DNA of 61,055 nt from Hirudo medicinalis (taxonomy: Eukaryota > Annelida > Clitellata > Hirudinida > Hirudinidae). The notes under the pieces are model-generated. The model made no database searches and was not told the DNA's origin. It worked only from the letters and a program-made list of their open reading frames with translations. Both the position numbers and the translations under genes were made by a program. The stretch is taken from assembly GCA_011800805.1 (NCBI GenBank), contig MPNW01000550.1, positions 9,165 through 70,219 of the forward strand. Reading direction: 5' to 3'. The stretch's first letter is position 1. Every line of letters begins with the position of its first letter. Of this stretch, positions 33,302 to 47,942 are shown piece by piece.

Positions 33302-36300
33302 TCACAAGAACTGTAAAAGATCGTCTGCATTTGTCGACGGAGGTTCGCTCTTCACCGAGGGACCGAGATACAGAGACAGGTCGTCGTCGAACGATTCGGG
33401 AAGTGCCTGGAAAATAAAGAGCAACTCCAGTGTTATCGAGTGCAAGCATCTTTAAAATTCAAACAAACGTTATTTGCCCACATTATTGTTTCTAAATGAC
33501 TGACTTATCTAAATATTTACTATTTTTTTTGTTAGACTTTGCAGGTTCAATATTGACTCAATACAATATATTCAGTAACAAAAAAGAACATAAACAACAT
33601 AAACACGTCTCTCAGCAGCTCACCAGGCATTCGACGACGTGCCAAACGTGGAATTATCCTTCACATCTTGACCAGTGAGCGACTCTAAGTTCAAATCGAA
33701 TGAGAAGTCGATGTCCTCCTCTTGTTTCAACGCAATCTCTTCGTGCGACTGGTTGTTGGCGTCAACTTTCGACGGAGAAGTGGAGTAGCCAGAGGAGGTC
33801 TTGCCCGTAGGCTTACCCTTCTTCTGATCCAACATGCTGCTGGCGCTCGCCATGTTGCTGTTGAAGTTGCCGACAGAATTATTGCAAGAGTTTGCCCCGA
33901 CTTCCAGAGGAGTCTTGGGCAGTAGACACTCGCTCGGCGTCTGAGGATGGAGGAGAGCTTCCGGGGAGGTGTGCGGATTGCCGTCCGACGGCGTTCGAGG
34001 ATGAAGGGACTGGCCATCCAATGGGGTGCAAATGTTGCTCATCTGGCTACCCATGGGTGTCGGAGGGAACGACACGTGGTCTTGGTGGTTGTTGCCGTTG
34101 TTGTTATTGTTGTTGTTAGCATTGTTGCTGTTGCTACTGTTCTCGCATTTGATGTAAGAGCTCCTCGAGTCGTCCGAGAGGATGCTGTTGCTCAGCTGGG
34201 AGAGACACCCGAGATAGTCCGTGGTGGAGGAACCGTGGGGAGCCCCGTTGCCCCCCAAGTACTTGCCCTGCTGCATGGCTGCATGCTCCTGCTCCTTGCT
34301 GCGAAATGCTCCCGAAGACGAGGATGTCGACGAAGCCGGAGTCAGGCAATCTGTTGGAAGCAAATGACACGTCACTTCCACGTCAGCACGGTATCATCGA
34401 ACGAACGAATCATCATTAAGGCCTCTGCCGCCGATCTTTACAATTTCAATGCTAAATTCATCGTCGACTAATTACATTTGCTCAGCTAATTGATAATTAA
34501 GACATTAAATTATAAATTAATAAGAAAATTAATCGGACGACGACGAAACAATATTTTGCAAGAATTAAATGTTATCAGGGAGAATTACACGAGAATTTGA
34601 ACTCCTGAGTAATAGTAACATTTGTTACGACTTGTTAGGTGCATAAGTCACGACTTTGCAGTTCACTATCGACTTCAACATCAATTTTTCTTTTTTTGGC
34701 CTTGGGCAAGAATCAGGGGCAGTTGGTGTTTTCAAAAGAAAAGGTTTTGAAATAAAAAAAAAGAAAAAGAGAAGAAGAGTGAAAAAACAATGTAGGAACA
34801 TCAGCAGAAGATGTCAATTAGTTTCATTTGAATTAAAAATAAACCACTCCCAACAATTCTTTTTAATTTGAGAGATTCTGTCTCCGAGTGATGGAATTGC
34901 CACGACGAACGCGGGGTTGATGATGATGACGATGACGATGGTGAGGATGTCTGCGCCGACGACGACGACAACGGCAACAGATTACACAAGGTATTCTGAA
35001 TAAATATATTTATAGCCACTCATTTATTTTCTGCTAACGCTTAAACCAGGGTACTTATCAGGTAACGTTTGCAAAGCTCGACCCAGATGATGCACTGTCG
35101 TTATTAACGCGATCATAATTAATGTCAGTGTTATCAGTGATTCTATTATTGGCGACCGATGACGAAGGACGGTCGCCCGGGGCTCGGACGGCCGACGACT
35201 CGAAACAGTCCATCTTGTGCTGGAAAGACATTAGTTACTTGGGACGGCTTCTATGCGGTCGTCACGTCACGGTGCTTAATCAAACAATTCCCTTTCAATG
35301 TTTTCCACACTTTTCATGGATAACGTCAGGTGTAAGAGGAGTCGCCGACGTTGAAACTCTCGCCCGGATATTTCCCAGATCACCTGAGTGCTACGATCAT
35401 TAGGGTGCCTTCATCGTCAGACCTTTCATACCAGTCATCACCATGACACCAATCAACATCTACTTGTCTACATTATTCCAGCACTTGTCTGCAATAACGA
35501 CCAGCAACAAAACGAATCTACATGGTCACGCAAACGGCATAAACTAAAAAAAAAAATAACAAAAAATGAAAAAAATATACTCAAAAAGTACAACCAATGT
35601 GCGTTAAGTTTTTTAGTTAAGGAAAAGTTTCGAAAGACCGAGTAGAGAACGAAGAATTACTTGATGCCGTAGTCTGACCGAGGTAGGGCGATTGTTGGCT
35701 GAGCCAGGTCGACATGGTCGGCATGAGCATGGTCTCGAGGATCATGCCCCTCTTCAGTGCCATGTTGTCTGCGTTATGCAAAGGTGTTACTTAAGCATCC
35801 AGAAGCAACAGTCAACCTACTAATCCGAACAGATAACCGACTAACTAACTAATTAAGTAATTAACTATTTTTTCTTAACAACCCTCAGTGGACTGCTCAG
35901 GCAGACGCTACTCGTGAATGGCAAATTCTTTCTTATCCACGAACTCCGATGCTGTACTTGGAGAGGCAAGAATGTCATTGGCAGCCTCTTAGAGAAAGAG
36001 ATCGAATATTGCCATCTCGGTCGCACCGCGGGAGTCTCAAAGAAAGTCGAGATGAAGATGACTCTAAGATGCTCACCTGGCTCGAATCGACGAATCGACT
36101 GTCGGGCTTTCAATTAATTGAAATAACACCGGCTGAGTAGCTAGTAACAGATGATTTGGACGACAGCCGTTAGTCGGCCGCTAAAGCTCGCTAACTTAAT
36201 TGGCCAGCTAGAGAAGCGAACGATGCGTAGAATGACAGGAGTTCAAAAAATTGCATTCTTCCGCCATTACGTTTTCACGCACCTGCGTCCGAGATGTCGT

Positions 36301-36959
36301 TGTAGGTCGTCGGTTTCCAATTGCCCTTGGAGTCGATGACCACCTCGTCGAATCTCGTCCCGCTGACGTACTTGAGGATTGCCCAGATGTACTGGTCGAT
36401 CTCCAGGACTTCCAACATGGCGAACTTCCTGCGGGGAATAACAAGAACTCGTTTGGAGGAAATGGAAGAATGCGCTACAACGTGTGCTATCACATGCGCT
36501 CGAACGCAATTGTGCACGTCTGCTATGATGCAACAAAGCTTCTTGGGAAGGTTGTAGTGGAGTGAACTCAAGTGAACTCTGCGGTGGCCGACACCATGCA
36601 ATCGCATCATCATCACCGTCATCATCATCATCGTCATCATCATCATTGTCATCATCATCACCGTCATCATCATCGTCATCACCATCATCGACATCACCAT
36701 CATCTACCATGTCGACCTGGCTCAGCCATTCTTATCATTACGTTTGCTAGTAATATCAGCTATCTCAGATTTACAATACTTGCATAATAGAATTATTAAC
36801 ATCATCATCATCATCATCATCACCAACGCCACCACCACCACCACCATCATCATCAATAATAATAATNTGTCATTTCATGGTTGTCGTTGTTGTCAATAAG
36901 ATATAATTTTATTATTGTTATTATTGTTATTATCGTTATTATCGTTATTATCGTTATTA

Positions 36960-37026
<67 letters not shown>

Positions 37027-37142
37027 GTTTCTTGAAAATCTAAAATAATTGTCCACTTTGTACCTGTGCATTTATAATAATCATTATTGTTATACCTAGA
37101 AATAATTTTAATGATCATTAATTATTAATTTAAGTGGCAATA

Positions 37143-37187
<45 letters not shown>

Positions 37188-38598
37188 CAATAACAATAAC
37201 AGTGATTAATAATAATAATAATAACAATAATAACAATGATTAATAATAATGATAATACTAATAATAATACCGTTATATAATATAATAATACAACAACAAT
37301 AATAAGAAGAATTGTAGCTGTTGTTCTCACCTGAATGTGTTGACAGTCGTGTCCTCGGGCAGGCAAAGCGATTTTGTTCTTGGAGATCGGACACACGAGA
37401 CTCAACTTGATCGTGGCATTCTCGTTGCCAATGAATGCTCTTTTTACTTGAAAGTGAAAACAACAATTTGTTGCGAATAATTGTTGAATAATGTTGTTCG
37501 AACGAAAAGAAGAAATCGATTTGTGAAATAAAAACAGTGAAAAGCAACATTCAATTTAATTGGAAAAACGATGTCCATTATCCAATTAGACGCTGCGGTC
37601 GGAATAACGGTGATTGGCTTGCAAAAGCAAATGCAAAAAGAACAAGGAGGCAGCGGATGGACGGACGGATGGATGGATAAACGGACGGTTGGACGGATGG
37701 ACGAACGGACGGATTGATGTTCTTAGGAAATTGAAAGAAATACTGGAGCAGCTTTGCTTACTTTTGGTGACTCCGTGTTCTGCTGGAAGAAGACGTTTGT
37801 TGAGGAGGTTTTCCAGGACCGATCTGACGGCAGGTCGATGGACGAGTTGCACGACGAAGAGATGTGACTGAAAAGTAGATGGAGTGCATTCAGTTGTTGT
37901 TGTTGTTGTTGTTGTTGTTTTTGAATTTCTCTCATGCTTTAAAGATCTCTCGGTTATTATGCCGTCGTAAGGTGTAAAAATGCTGACGAACGGTGCGCGT
38001 AATACAACAAAATCAATAGATCACGGTCCTAGAGTTGCAATACAATAGATTGTCATTGCAAATGCATGATACGTTGTTAGAGACAGACGAGCATCATAAA
38101 AATTAGGCACAAAAAGCACAACCGATGGTGGCTCACAGTAAATCCTTTGTCGTTACTGCTGTAACGTTACACCATGGAGAATACCACAATAATAATGATT
38201 ATTTATTATTGCAATTATTCTTACAACAATTATTATATATATTATATAAATATTATATACATTATTTACATATAATAATGATAATGATAATAATAGAATA
38301 TTGCCACATCATTATTAATTATTATTATTTTAATTATAATTACTATTATAATTATTATTATAACAGTATCACATTCTAAAAACCACCTGTTAGTTCCAAT
38401 GTGTTTCCACAGCAACAAAGCATGTAAACCATGAAGTGCCTCAAGTAAGGATCAACTTAGAGACCCAATAATGAATAAAAATATCAATTGTGGATACTAA
38501 TTCCACGAACGACAATAACAACAACTACACTACTACCACACTACAACATAACTAATAATGATGATGATGATGATGATGATGATGATAATAATAATAAC

Positions 38599-38650
<52 letters not shown>

Positions 38651-38956
38651 GTATAATACTTACTAATCGGTACATATTACTAGTTATGATAACTAACACA
38701 ACAACAAGCGGACACGGCAATCTGGAGCATGTTGTTTTCCACACGACAGTAACTTTTGAGTAAGAGTGGCTGGTGTGGAGTGACGTCATCGCCCCTGTCG
38801 ATGGTGAGGGGGACAGAGTTGAGGGTGATGTTCAGGGTGGTCGGCCAGTTGGTCATCATCATGCGGTCCTCGTTGTGATAGCATTTCAGCTGCAATTCTA
38901 AGTCAGGTCTGTGCAGGGAAACGAGAATTGGATTTTTACATGTTAATGATGATGAC

Positions 38957-38998
<42 letters not shown>

Positions 38999-39659
38999 GG
39001 ATGATTGATGATGACAATGACGATTACATTTATTGATCAACTAAGCAGATATTATGAGAAGGGATAATCATAATAAATGTTTAAGCAAAAGTAGTGCATT
39101 GGAATAAAAACTGATTGATTGTCATAAACAATAATGACGCTCCACAATGCATTCCTCGTTCGGAGCGTGTCAGTCACAGTGCTGGTGTAATTGACCATTG
39201 AAATAAAAAATGAATTTCTATCAACCAACCAATAGTTGCACGACAATCTCGTTGCACAAACGACGCGACTAGCAACACGTACGACCGGGCTATCGAGCCA
39301 TGCTTGTGCCGTTACTATGGTAAACGTCATCACTATCGCCATCACCGGTATCATCGTCGTCGTCATAACCATCAACACCATCACTACTTCAATATCACCA
39401 ACACTGAGCACGAGATCATTATCATCACTGCTTCTTTATCATCTGTATAGAACAGTGTGATTGGTGTTGTCATCATCATCACCATTAAACACTATTATCA
39501 CCATCATCGTCATCATAACCACCTTTTGCAGATTGCAGCTAGCTTATTAATAAGTCAATTGCAGACCCAATTAACTGCCACTGCTGAGCAGATAGAGAGA
39601 GTGATGAACGGTGAGAGGGAGAAAGAATCAACTCGTTGAATTATAACAACAACAACAAT

Positions 39660-39692
<33 letters not shown>

Positions 39693-40971
39693 AATTCAAG
39701 AAATTTTATAATCAGAGAATAAGAGTTGCAATAAGCATAACAATGTCTGCACAGGAATATAGGAATGAAGTCATACTTAATCGTCATCATCATCCCCATC
39801 ATCATCATCGTTAACGTCATCTTTATAACNTTTTTATACTGATCATCATCATCATCATCATCATCTTCATCATCATCATCATCGTCGTCGTCATCATATC
39901 ATCATCATCAACCTCGTCATCATCATCATCAACCTCGTCATCATCATCATCATCATCATCATCATCGTCATCATCATCATCATCAACCTCGTCATCATCA
40001 TTTTCATCGTTGTTGTTATCATAATCATTAGCATAGTCATAATCATCACCACCGTCGTCGCCGTCGTGATCATTATTCGTTGTAATCGTCGTCATCGTTA
40101 TGAAGGTCTTAATTTGTGATGTCACAAATTGAAAAGCTTGAAGAGTTCATTACAACGCTACACGTCCTTCTCCTTCACACACACACGCACACACACGCAC
40201 ACACACACACACAGAGACAACAACGTCACCCACTGGTCAGGGCCTTCAACAGGGCAGCAACCATCATCGCCTTGAGCTGTCCGTTCCTCGCCTCCTCAAC
40301 CCTCGTTGCCATGGTTTCCTCCCAGGCGTACAACTTGAGGCATTTGATGTTCTGCAACAACTCCGTGCACCTACGCACTCTCAAATCGGCCAGTTTCTGA
40401 ATGGGTGGGTGGATGGATGAATGGATGGATGGATAGGCGGGTTGGTGGATGGATGAGTAGGTGGATAAGTGGTTGGATGGTAGACTGTCAAAAGCGGAGA
40501 TAAACATTTCGCTGGTGGATGAGTGGATGAATAGGTGGATGAGTGGATGGATAGGTGGATGAGTGGATGAATAGGTGGATGAGTGGATGAATAGTTGGAT
40601 GAGTGGATGGATAGGTTGATGAGTGGATGAATAGGTGGATGAGTGGTTGCGGACAGGTAGGCCAACAAATTTAGGATTGGAGAGGAATGACAAATAGGGA
40701 CAAAATGAAGTCATAAAAAATGAACAAACATCGTGAAATAAAACCCACGCAGATATTTTGTTGCTCCTTGGACAGCCTTTTAGTGACCACTAACTGCACA
40801 AAGGTCAGCAGGAGGACCATCATTAACCCCAGGAGTGCACTGACCCCAATCAAAGTGTACAACATACAGATAGCAACGATGGTCTGTTGAGAATTTATAA
40901 AGAAATTATTTTGATTATAATTATTATTTCTTAAATATAACAATAATGATAACAATAACAACAACAACAAC

Positions 40972-41005
<34 letters not shown>

Positions 41006-42013
41006 AATAATAATAACAATAATAATAATAACAATGACAGTGACAGTAGCAACAATAACAGTAACAACAGTAGCAATATTTAACATGTTTGACGAATTTG
41101 CGCTACATAAATGTTCTCAATAAAATAAATAACCAAGTAAAATCGCATAACGTCCTGAGCATTTCATATTTATGAACGATAAGGTCATGATTGCATAATG
41201 AAACCCTGTCAACAAAACATAGGGTGGTATGGGCTGGGGTGGGGTCTTGGCCAGCGGACTAGAGGGGCGAGTTGAGGGGCTAGGAGGGAGGGGGGTGTCC
41301 ACCAATATATTGACAGATAAGATCTTTAAGTAGAAGATTTGGATGCAGGGGCACACATTATGGCGGCTGAATCAATTGTTATCGAAAATTGATATTTACG
41401 TCGATCATTGATTTTCTGACATTTCCCGGTAAGATGGCAGACATTCTTACGAGGGTAATGTCCCTTTATCCTTTATCCATTTACAACGTCTTTATAATTA
41501 TATATATTTATAAATATTATATTATTATTGTTATTATACATAATTATAATATATATTAATTACCGATGTGGTAATGATGATGATGGTGGTGATGATGATT
41601 ATTATTATTATAGTAAATGTATTATCACAATATATTATATTACTTATAATAATAATAATAATGAATATTATTATTAAAAAATTAAGAATCGTATTTTCAG
41701 ATCGCAATAAAATGATAATTATATGGCGCTAAACTTACAGACTCAATAAACCTTGTTCACTGATTTTCTTCGTTGTCTTCATTTTTTGGACTTTTAATAA
41801 TTTTGTCATTTTTAAATTTAAATCAAGTCATCAAATCACTGTTATTGTTATTATTATTGTTGCTGTTGATGTTGTTCCTATTATTATTATTATTATTATT
41901 ATAAATATTATTATTATTGTTGTTGTTATTATTTTTTGTTATTATTATTATTATTATTGTTGTTGTTGTTGTTGTTATTATTAATATTATTATTATTGTC
42001 ACTATTATTATAA

Positions 42014-42044
<31 letters not shown>

Positions 42045-44796
42045 ATTGACTGAGAGGAGGACTTAATTAATAACAGCAGCTTCCATCAGACTGGAATCGA
42101 ATCACAGACAAGTTTAGCACTTCGAGCGGGTCGTCCTGCATTGTTCTGCCACCCTCCACGACCAACCTCACCATCTCTCCTTTCTCCAAGTCTTTCCAGG
42201 TTGAAGCGCCCTGGAAGACATCATGAAAGGGTTCTGTTGATTCTCTCAACTTCTCATTTGAAGAATGGAAAAGCACGGAAGTTCACGAGTCGAGGACAAA
42301 AGGCTCCAAACATCGTACAAGAAGCCTGGTAGGCTCAGTCAGAACCATGGGAAAATGTTCGAGCATAAAATGTGTGTGACTAGGATATTTCGTTTGGCTT
42401 CCATCCATCACTCTATTCATTCATTCATACATTCATTCAATCATTCATTCACTCATTCACTCATTCATTCATTCATTCACTCATTCATTCATTCTTCCAT
42501 CCATCTATCCGTCCGTCAAAATGTCTAGCTGGGACACCTGTATCATGGAGCAGGTCTTGAATTCTGAGAAGGTAGTTAAAAGTTAGAACAAGCACCAGCA
42601 CACAAACCAAACTTTGGTTACGCCTGCTCATTGCATGCATTAACCTTATCACCATGGCTACGAAGAAACGCTAGTACAGCCAACCGACCGACCGACCGAC
42701 CGACCGACCAATGAGGCAGCCTGGGTCAGGTCAAGGTGAAAGGTGAGTGGAGTGCATCGGTAATATGCAAGAGATTCAGGTCAGACACTCTCATGAATGC
42801 GAAGAATGAGAGACCACGAATAAACGAAGAAACGGATAGCTAATAAATACTCTCAGCCTTGGTGTGATTGGCTTGATTCCTGTCTTAATACTTTGTCTAC
42901 CAATCATGACATTCGTCAGAAGTTCACACGGACATCTCAAGTTATGCCTCGGTTTTTTTTTTTGTATAATCCATTTTTTCTCTTTTTTTTAAATAAATAT
43001 TTTAACCAATAAATCGTTGGCGAAGGGCGGGAGGCGTCTACGAATCAAAGGCCATAATTCTCGTCTCCAACCATCTTCATCTCCAGATCTTAAACATGGA
43101 TGACTGAATTCCATCTCTCTGTCCTCCACAAATCCACAAATGCGTCCTTATGCACTCGACTCGACTCAGCTACTGCAGCGTCTACTACATCAACTGCCAT
43201 CAGCACTATCACCAGAACTATCATCAGCACTATCACCAGAAATATCATCAGCACTATCACCAGAACTATAATCACTACACGCTACAGCCATTACCGCTAA
43301 TGCAGACTCTGCTAATTCCTAAATACTTGATGAAAATAACTGCGCCCATTCTCGTTCCTGCAACCTTGTAAAAAAAATTCGACGACGACGACGACTACGA
43401 CGATGATAACGTTGATGATGATGATGATGATGATGATGATTCAACCAGTAAATGGGACGGCGACTAACCTTGACATTAAACTCTGATAGACGTGCTCTCT
43501 GAGGATGAATATGTGATTGGTCACGGACAAGTTGTGCTCCAGTCTGAAGGGTTCCATAATCTGACCGTCCCTGATGGGAAAGCACAGTCGAGGCTCTGAG
43601 TCCCGGTACCTCATCATTCTGTTCTCTGCATCAGGTGAAGGGTAGAAGGGTGGAGCACCTGCCGCTCCAGGTGTGGTCGGAGGGGTCGGGTTGCCCGGGA
43701 ACGGTAGCATCTGGAAGAGACGGTGGCAACAATATTGTCGGTTATTGTTTTCAATTGGTTTGCATGTTTGTTAATCAATCAATTATTATTTTATTCATTA
43801 ATTAAGCCTGAGGTCGATTGTTGCCGAATTTTTGGTAATCTCTTCCTGCTTCTAGCGACTACTGATCGTATCGGTACGATCTCTGAATGCATTGAAACTC
43901 GAAACTGACAAATTTGAAGATCTCAGGCAATGAAAACACCCAAGCTGCGAACAACAATCCTTTTCAATGCCACCCTCATTGACTACGCTTTCATTACCAT
44001 CATCGTCGTCATCACCAGCATTACTATCACTATCACCGTCATCATCATCATCATCATTATTATCATCATCATTATCGTTATCATCCATCGTAGGCTGTTT
44101 TGAGTCGACAGGACGATTAAAACTTGCATCAAGAGCATACAGTTTGTAAAAGTTGAGCAGATGGTCAGCTGTGAAGTTAATCAATGAAGTGAGGTTTAGG
44201 AGGATCGATAACTCGTATCACTAACATCATCATCATCATCATCATCAGCATCCCTATTACTGTATTCATAAGAATCATCATCAACATCGCCATACTCGTG
44301 GTTGCTTCAATTCGTCATCTGCTGAGCCAATCGTTGAGAATTAAAATACTCGGTCCTATTCATCATCGAGGTCATTACAGTCATCATCGTCGTCATCATT
44401 TTCATCATCTTAATCACAATAATCATAACCAGGTCATACGAAAAGAGGGAAAGTCGTCGCAATCCGATCAATTGGAGCCTGTACAGCGTGAGACAAAGGA
44501 ACAAGTGCGAAGATAGCATTGAATTGACATATTAGCAGGAGCTGAGTTGAAAGGCGCTATTGCACGCAGCGACACCGTTCTGTGCAAAAAGATTTATCGC
44601 CTATAAAATCGGTCTCGGCAGAAAAGAGACAGAGGCACAAGTACAGTCAGGCAGAGGGACGCGGGCAAGTAGGGAAACATCGAGAGTTACTTAGTAGCAG
44701 TCAGAGCAGAAAGCACGACATCTATCGGACGACAGCTGGATTGTATCGATAATAAGTGATGAACCTAAATCGTCGTCGTCATCATCATCAACATCG

Positions 44797-44880
<84 letters not shown>

Positions 44881-47029
44881 ACCAGTACTACAACCATCAC
44901 CACCATCCATATCACCAGCATCAACACATCATCTTCATCATAACTACCATCATCGTCGTCGTCATCATCATCATGATCACCATCATCATCACGATCATGT
45001 CCACAGTGCAACAGGCGGCAAGTATGTTGTAGTTAGGGACCTGTTGGACTGACGTAGGAGCGAGTAATGAAGTTACGTCACAGTATCAGCGGGTGGTAAC
45101 ATCGCCAAGAAGTTCTGATTTGAAATCGATATCCTCTTAAACGCTCTCTTTACATTACACATTGGTCCGCTGCAATAACTCTGAGTGACTATAATTGTCT
45201 ATAATAACAATTGGTAATTCTTTCGTTATTATTATTCTTCTTGTTGTTGTTGTTATCACCATCACCACCACCACCGCCGTCGTCGTCATCGTCATCCTCA
45301 TCATCATCACTATTACTACCGTGGAAATCATAACCCATGTCATTACACTCATGACGTCAAATGTGTACAAAGATGTTGACATGATGGCAGCTAATTTTAC
45401 ATTTGAAAGACTTCAAGCCAGCCCGATAAGCACCTTCAGGTGATAACAAACCTCATAACTGCGCGGTGCACCGTTTAAAAAGTGACCCCTTATGGGCGAG
45501 TGGCTGGAGGGAAGGTGCTGAGGAGGACAGTTGGGTGGGTACTGCCTCACAGAGGGTGGGTAGGAATTGGGGGATAAGGGGGCCTGGCGTGGCCACGGCG
45601 AAGTATTGCTGGTCCACATGGGAGTCAGTGGAGTCCTGGGTTGTGAGCCACCTTTGTAATTCACCTGGAGTGAAATTGTTCAGTAATTTTGTTTGGAGAG
45701 AAAGTATTTTTTTAATTAACGAATTAATAATACTAACAATCATGAAGATAATGATGATGATGATGATGATGATGATGACGACGACGACGATGACCTTGTG
45801 ATGTGTTTATGTCGTTAAAGCACTTAATAAAGACAGTTTCAATATATCACGTAATAAAGAGATATTTAATAATTTTATCATTATCATTATTACTATTGTT
45901 ATTATTATTGTTGTTGTTGTTGTTGTAGTTGTTATTATTATTGTTTTTATTATTATTATTGAAATAATACTATTATCATTGTCATTATTATCATCACTAT
46001 TAATACCATTATCATTATCATCATTAAAAAATTTAAAAATAAACAAATGATCAGGCTGATTATGTTATCACCGCTTACTAACAACTTGCCAAGGAATAAC
46101 AAACCTGTTGTTGTTGCTGTTGTTGGCCGTTGTATTGTGCCCTCTTGTTCTGCATGTATTGTTGCGGGTTGACGTAGGGAGAGACCCTCTGTTGACTGTA
46201 GGAGCTCATCTTCGTCATCTTCAGGTCGCAGTTTCCACCCTTTTCCACCATCATCTCACCAGAGGGCATCATGGATCTCCCGTTCACCATACCCGGTTGG
46301 CCCATGTAGCCATTCATTTGCATCTGCAAGGAAGCCCTTCACGATTATGATAATGGTGATGATGATTACGATGATGGTGATAATGTTTATGATGATGGTG
46401 ATGACGATTATGATGATGGTGACTATTGTGATTGTGATGATGGTGATGATGATTACGATGATGTGGTGAATTGAGGAGGAGGAGGAGGAGGAGGAGGAGA
46501 AAGCAGATGAGAGTGAGATGCAGTTGATAAGGACAATTACGATGAAGTTCATGTTAACAATCCTAACAATGGAGCCTAATTCACGTACAATGATGACGAA
46601 GATGTTGATGATGACGAAGATGATGATGATGATGACGACGCCGACAACGATGATGACGATGACGATTGCTCTCGTTATATCCCACCACCTCATCCGCAGC
46701 ATGTGAGCTCAAAAAGACCCGCTATTGAACTATTTCACTGTTTGCTCATCAGACTAACAAATCCCACTAGACAAATAATAAAAATCACAATAATAAGAAC
46801 AATTACAAAATATTGATCAATAACAACGAAAATAATAATAATAATAATTATGATAATAATAATAATGATAATAATAAAACAGAATGTAAATACCAATAAA
46901 AGAAATATCAACTAAAACAACAACTTCACAGACAACAGCAGCAACAGTGGCTGAAGAAAAAATTGCAACAAAACAAACAATACTAACAACGACAAGGACT
47001 TTGAAAGGTTGCCTTGTTATTACATTATT

Positions 47030-47073
<44 letters not shown>

Positions 47074-47310
47074 TATTATTATTATTACTATTATTATTAT
47101 TATTATTACGCACGAAACAGCACCTGATTGTTCGAGTTGTCCCTAACTTATTATTGGTCATTAAGACCGGTGGAATTAATATTGCTATTACTAATACTGT
47201 TGCAATTATTTGTGATTATCGTCGTTTGTACGTGGTGTCATCGTCATCATCATCATTATTTGTAATAATTATTAGTATAATTATGTGCAATATTTAGCAG
47301 TAATGTTGTT

Positions 47311-47343
<33 letters not shown>

Positions 47344-47347
47344 ATTG

Positions 47348-47385
<38 letters not shown>

Positions 47386-47576
47386 ATCACTTCGACAAGA
47401 TGATCATATTCGTGAGGCAAATTTTAAAGAGAAAGCTAATTTAAGGAATGAGCAATGAATGAATGCATGGAGACTTGGATGCATTAGATTTATTGGATGC
47501 ATTGGATTCTTTTAATAGACATACTGCTTAACATGGGGAGGAAGACAACCAAGATGACTGCTAGAGAGTGATGATG

Positions 47577-47631
<55 letters not shown>

Positions 47632-47908
47632 CGACGACGACGATGATGAAGCTACGGTTGAAAATGAACTCATTTTAAGGAATGAAATGACATCAAGTGA
47701 TAAACATCAATCATCGCCACTATAATCACAACCATCATCGTCATCCTCATCACCATCATCGTCATCATCAGTGTCCATCCATTCGACGTTTTCAATCTTT
47801 GCACAGATTCGGAGCACGATGCTTTCTCATCTTCGCATTAATCATCATCTTAACATTATCACCATCACCACCATCATCATCACCATCACCACCATCATCA
47901 TCACCATC

Positions 47909-47942
<34 letters not shown>

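Noticed and set aside
33722..34471. Plus-strand frames opposite the ZMIZ penultimate exon
   Set aside because: Shadows of the well-supported minus-strand coding exon.
36275..36710. Two long overlapping minus-strand frames
   Set aside because: Only the part 36283-36428 is the ZMIZ exon; the rest translates a CAT/GAT repeat and intron.
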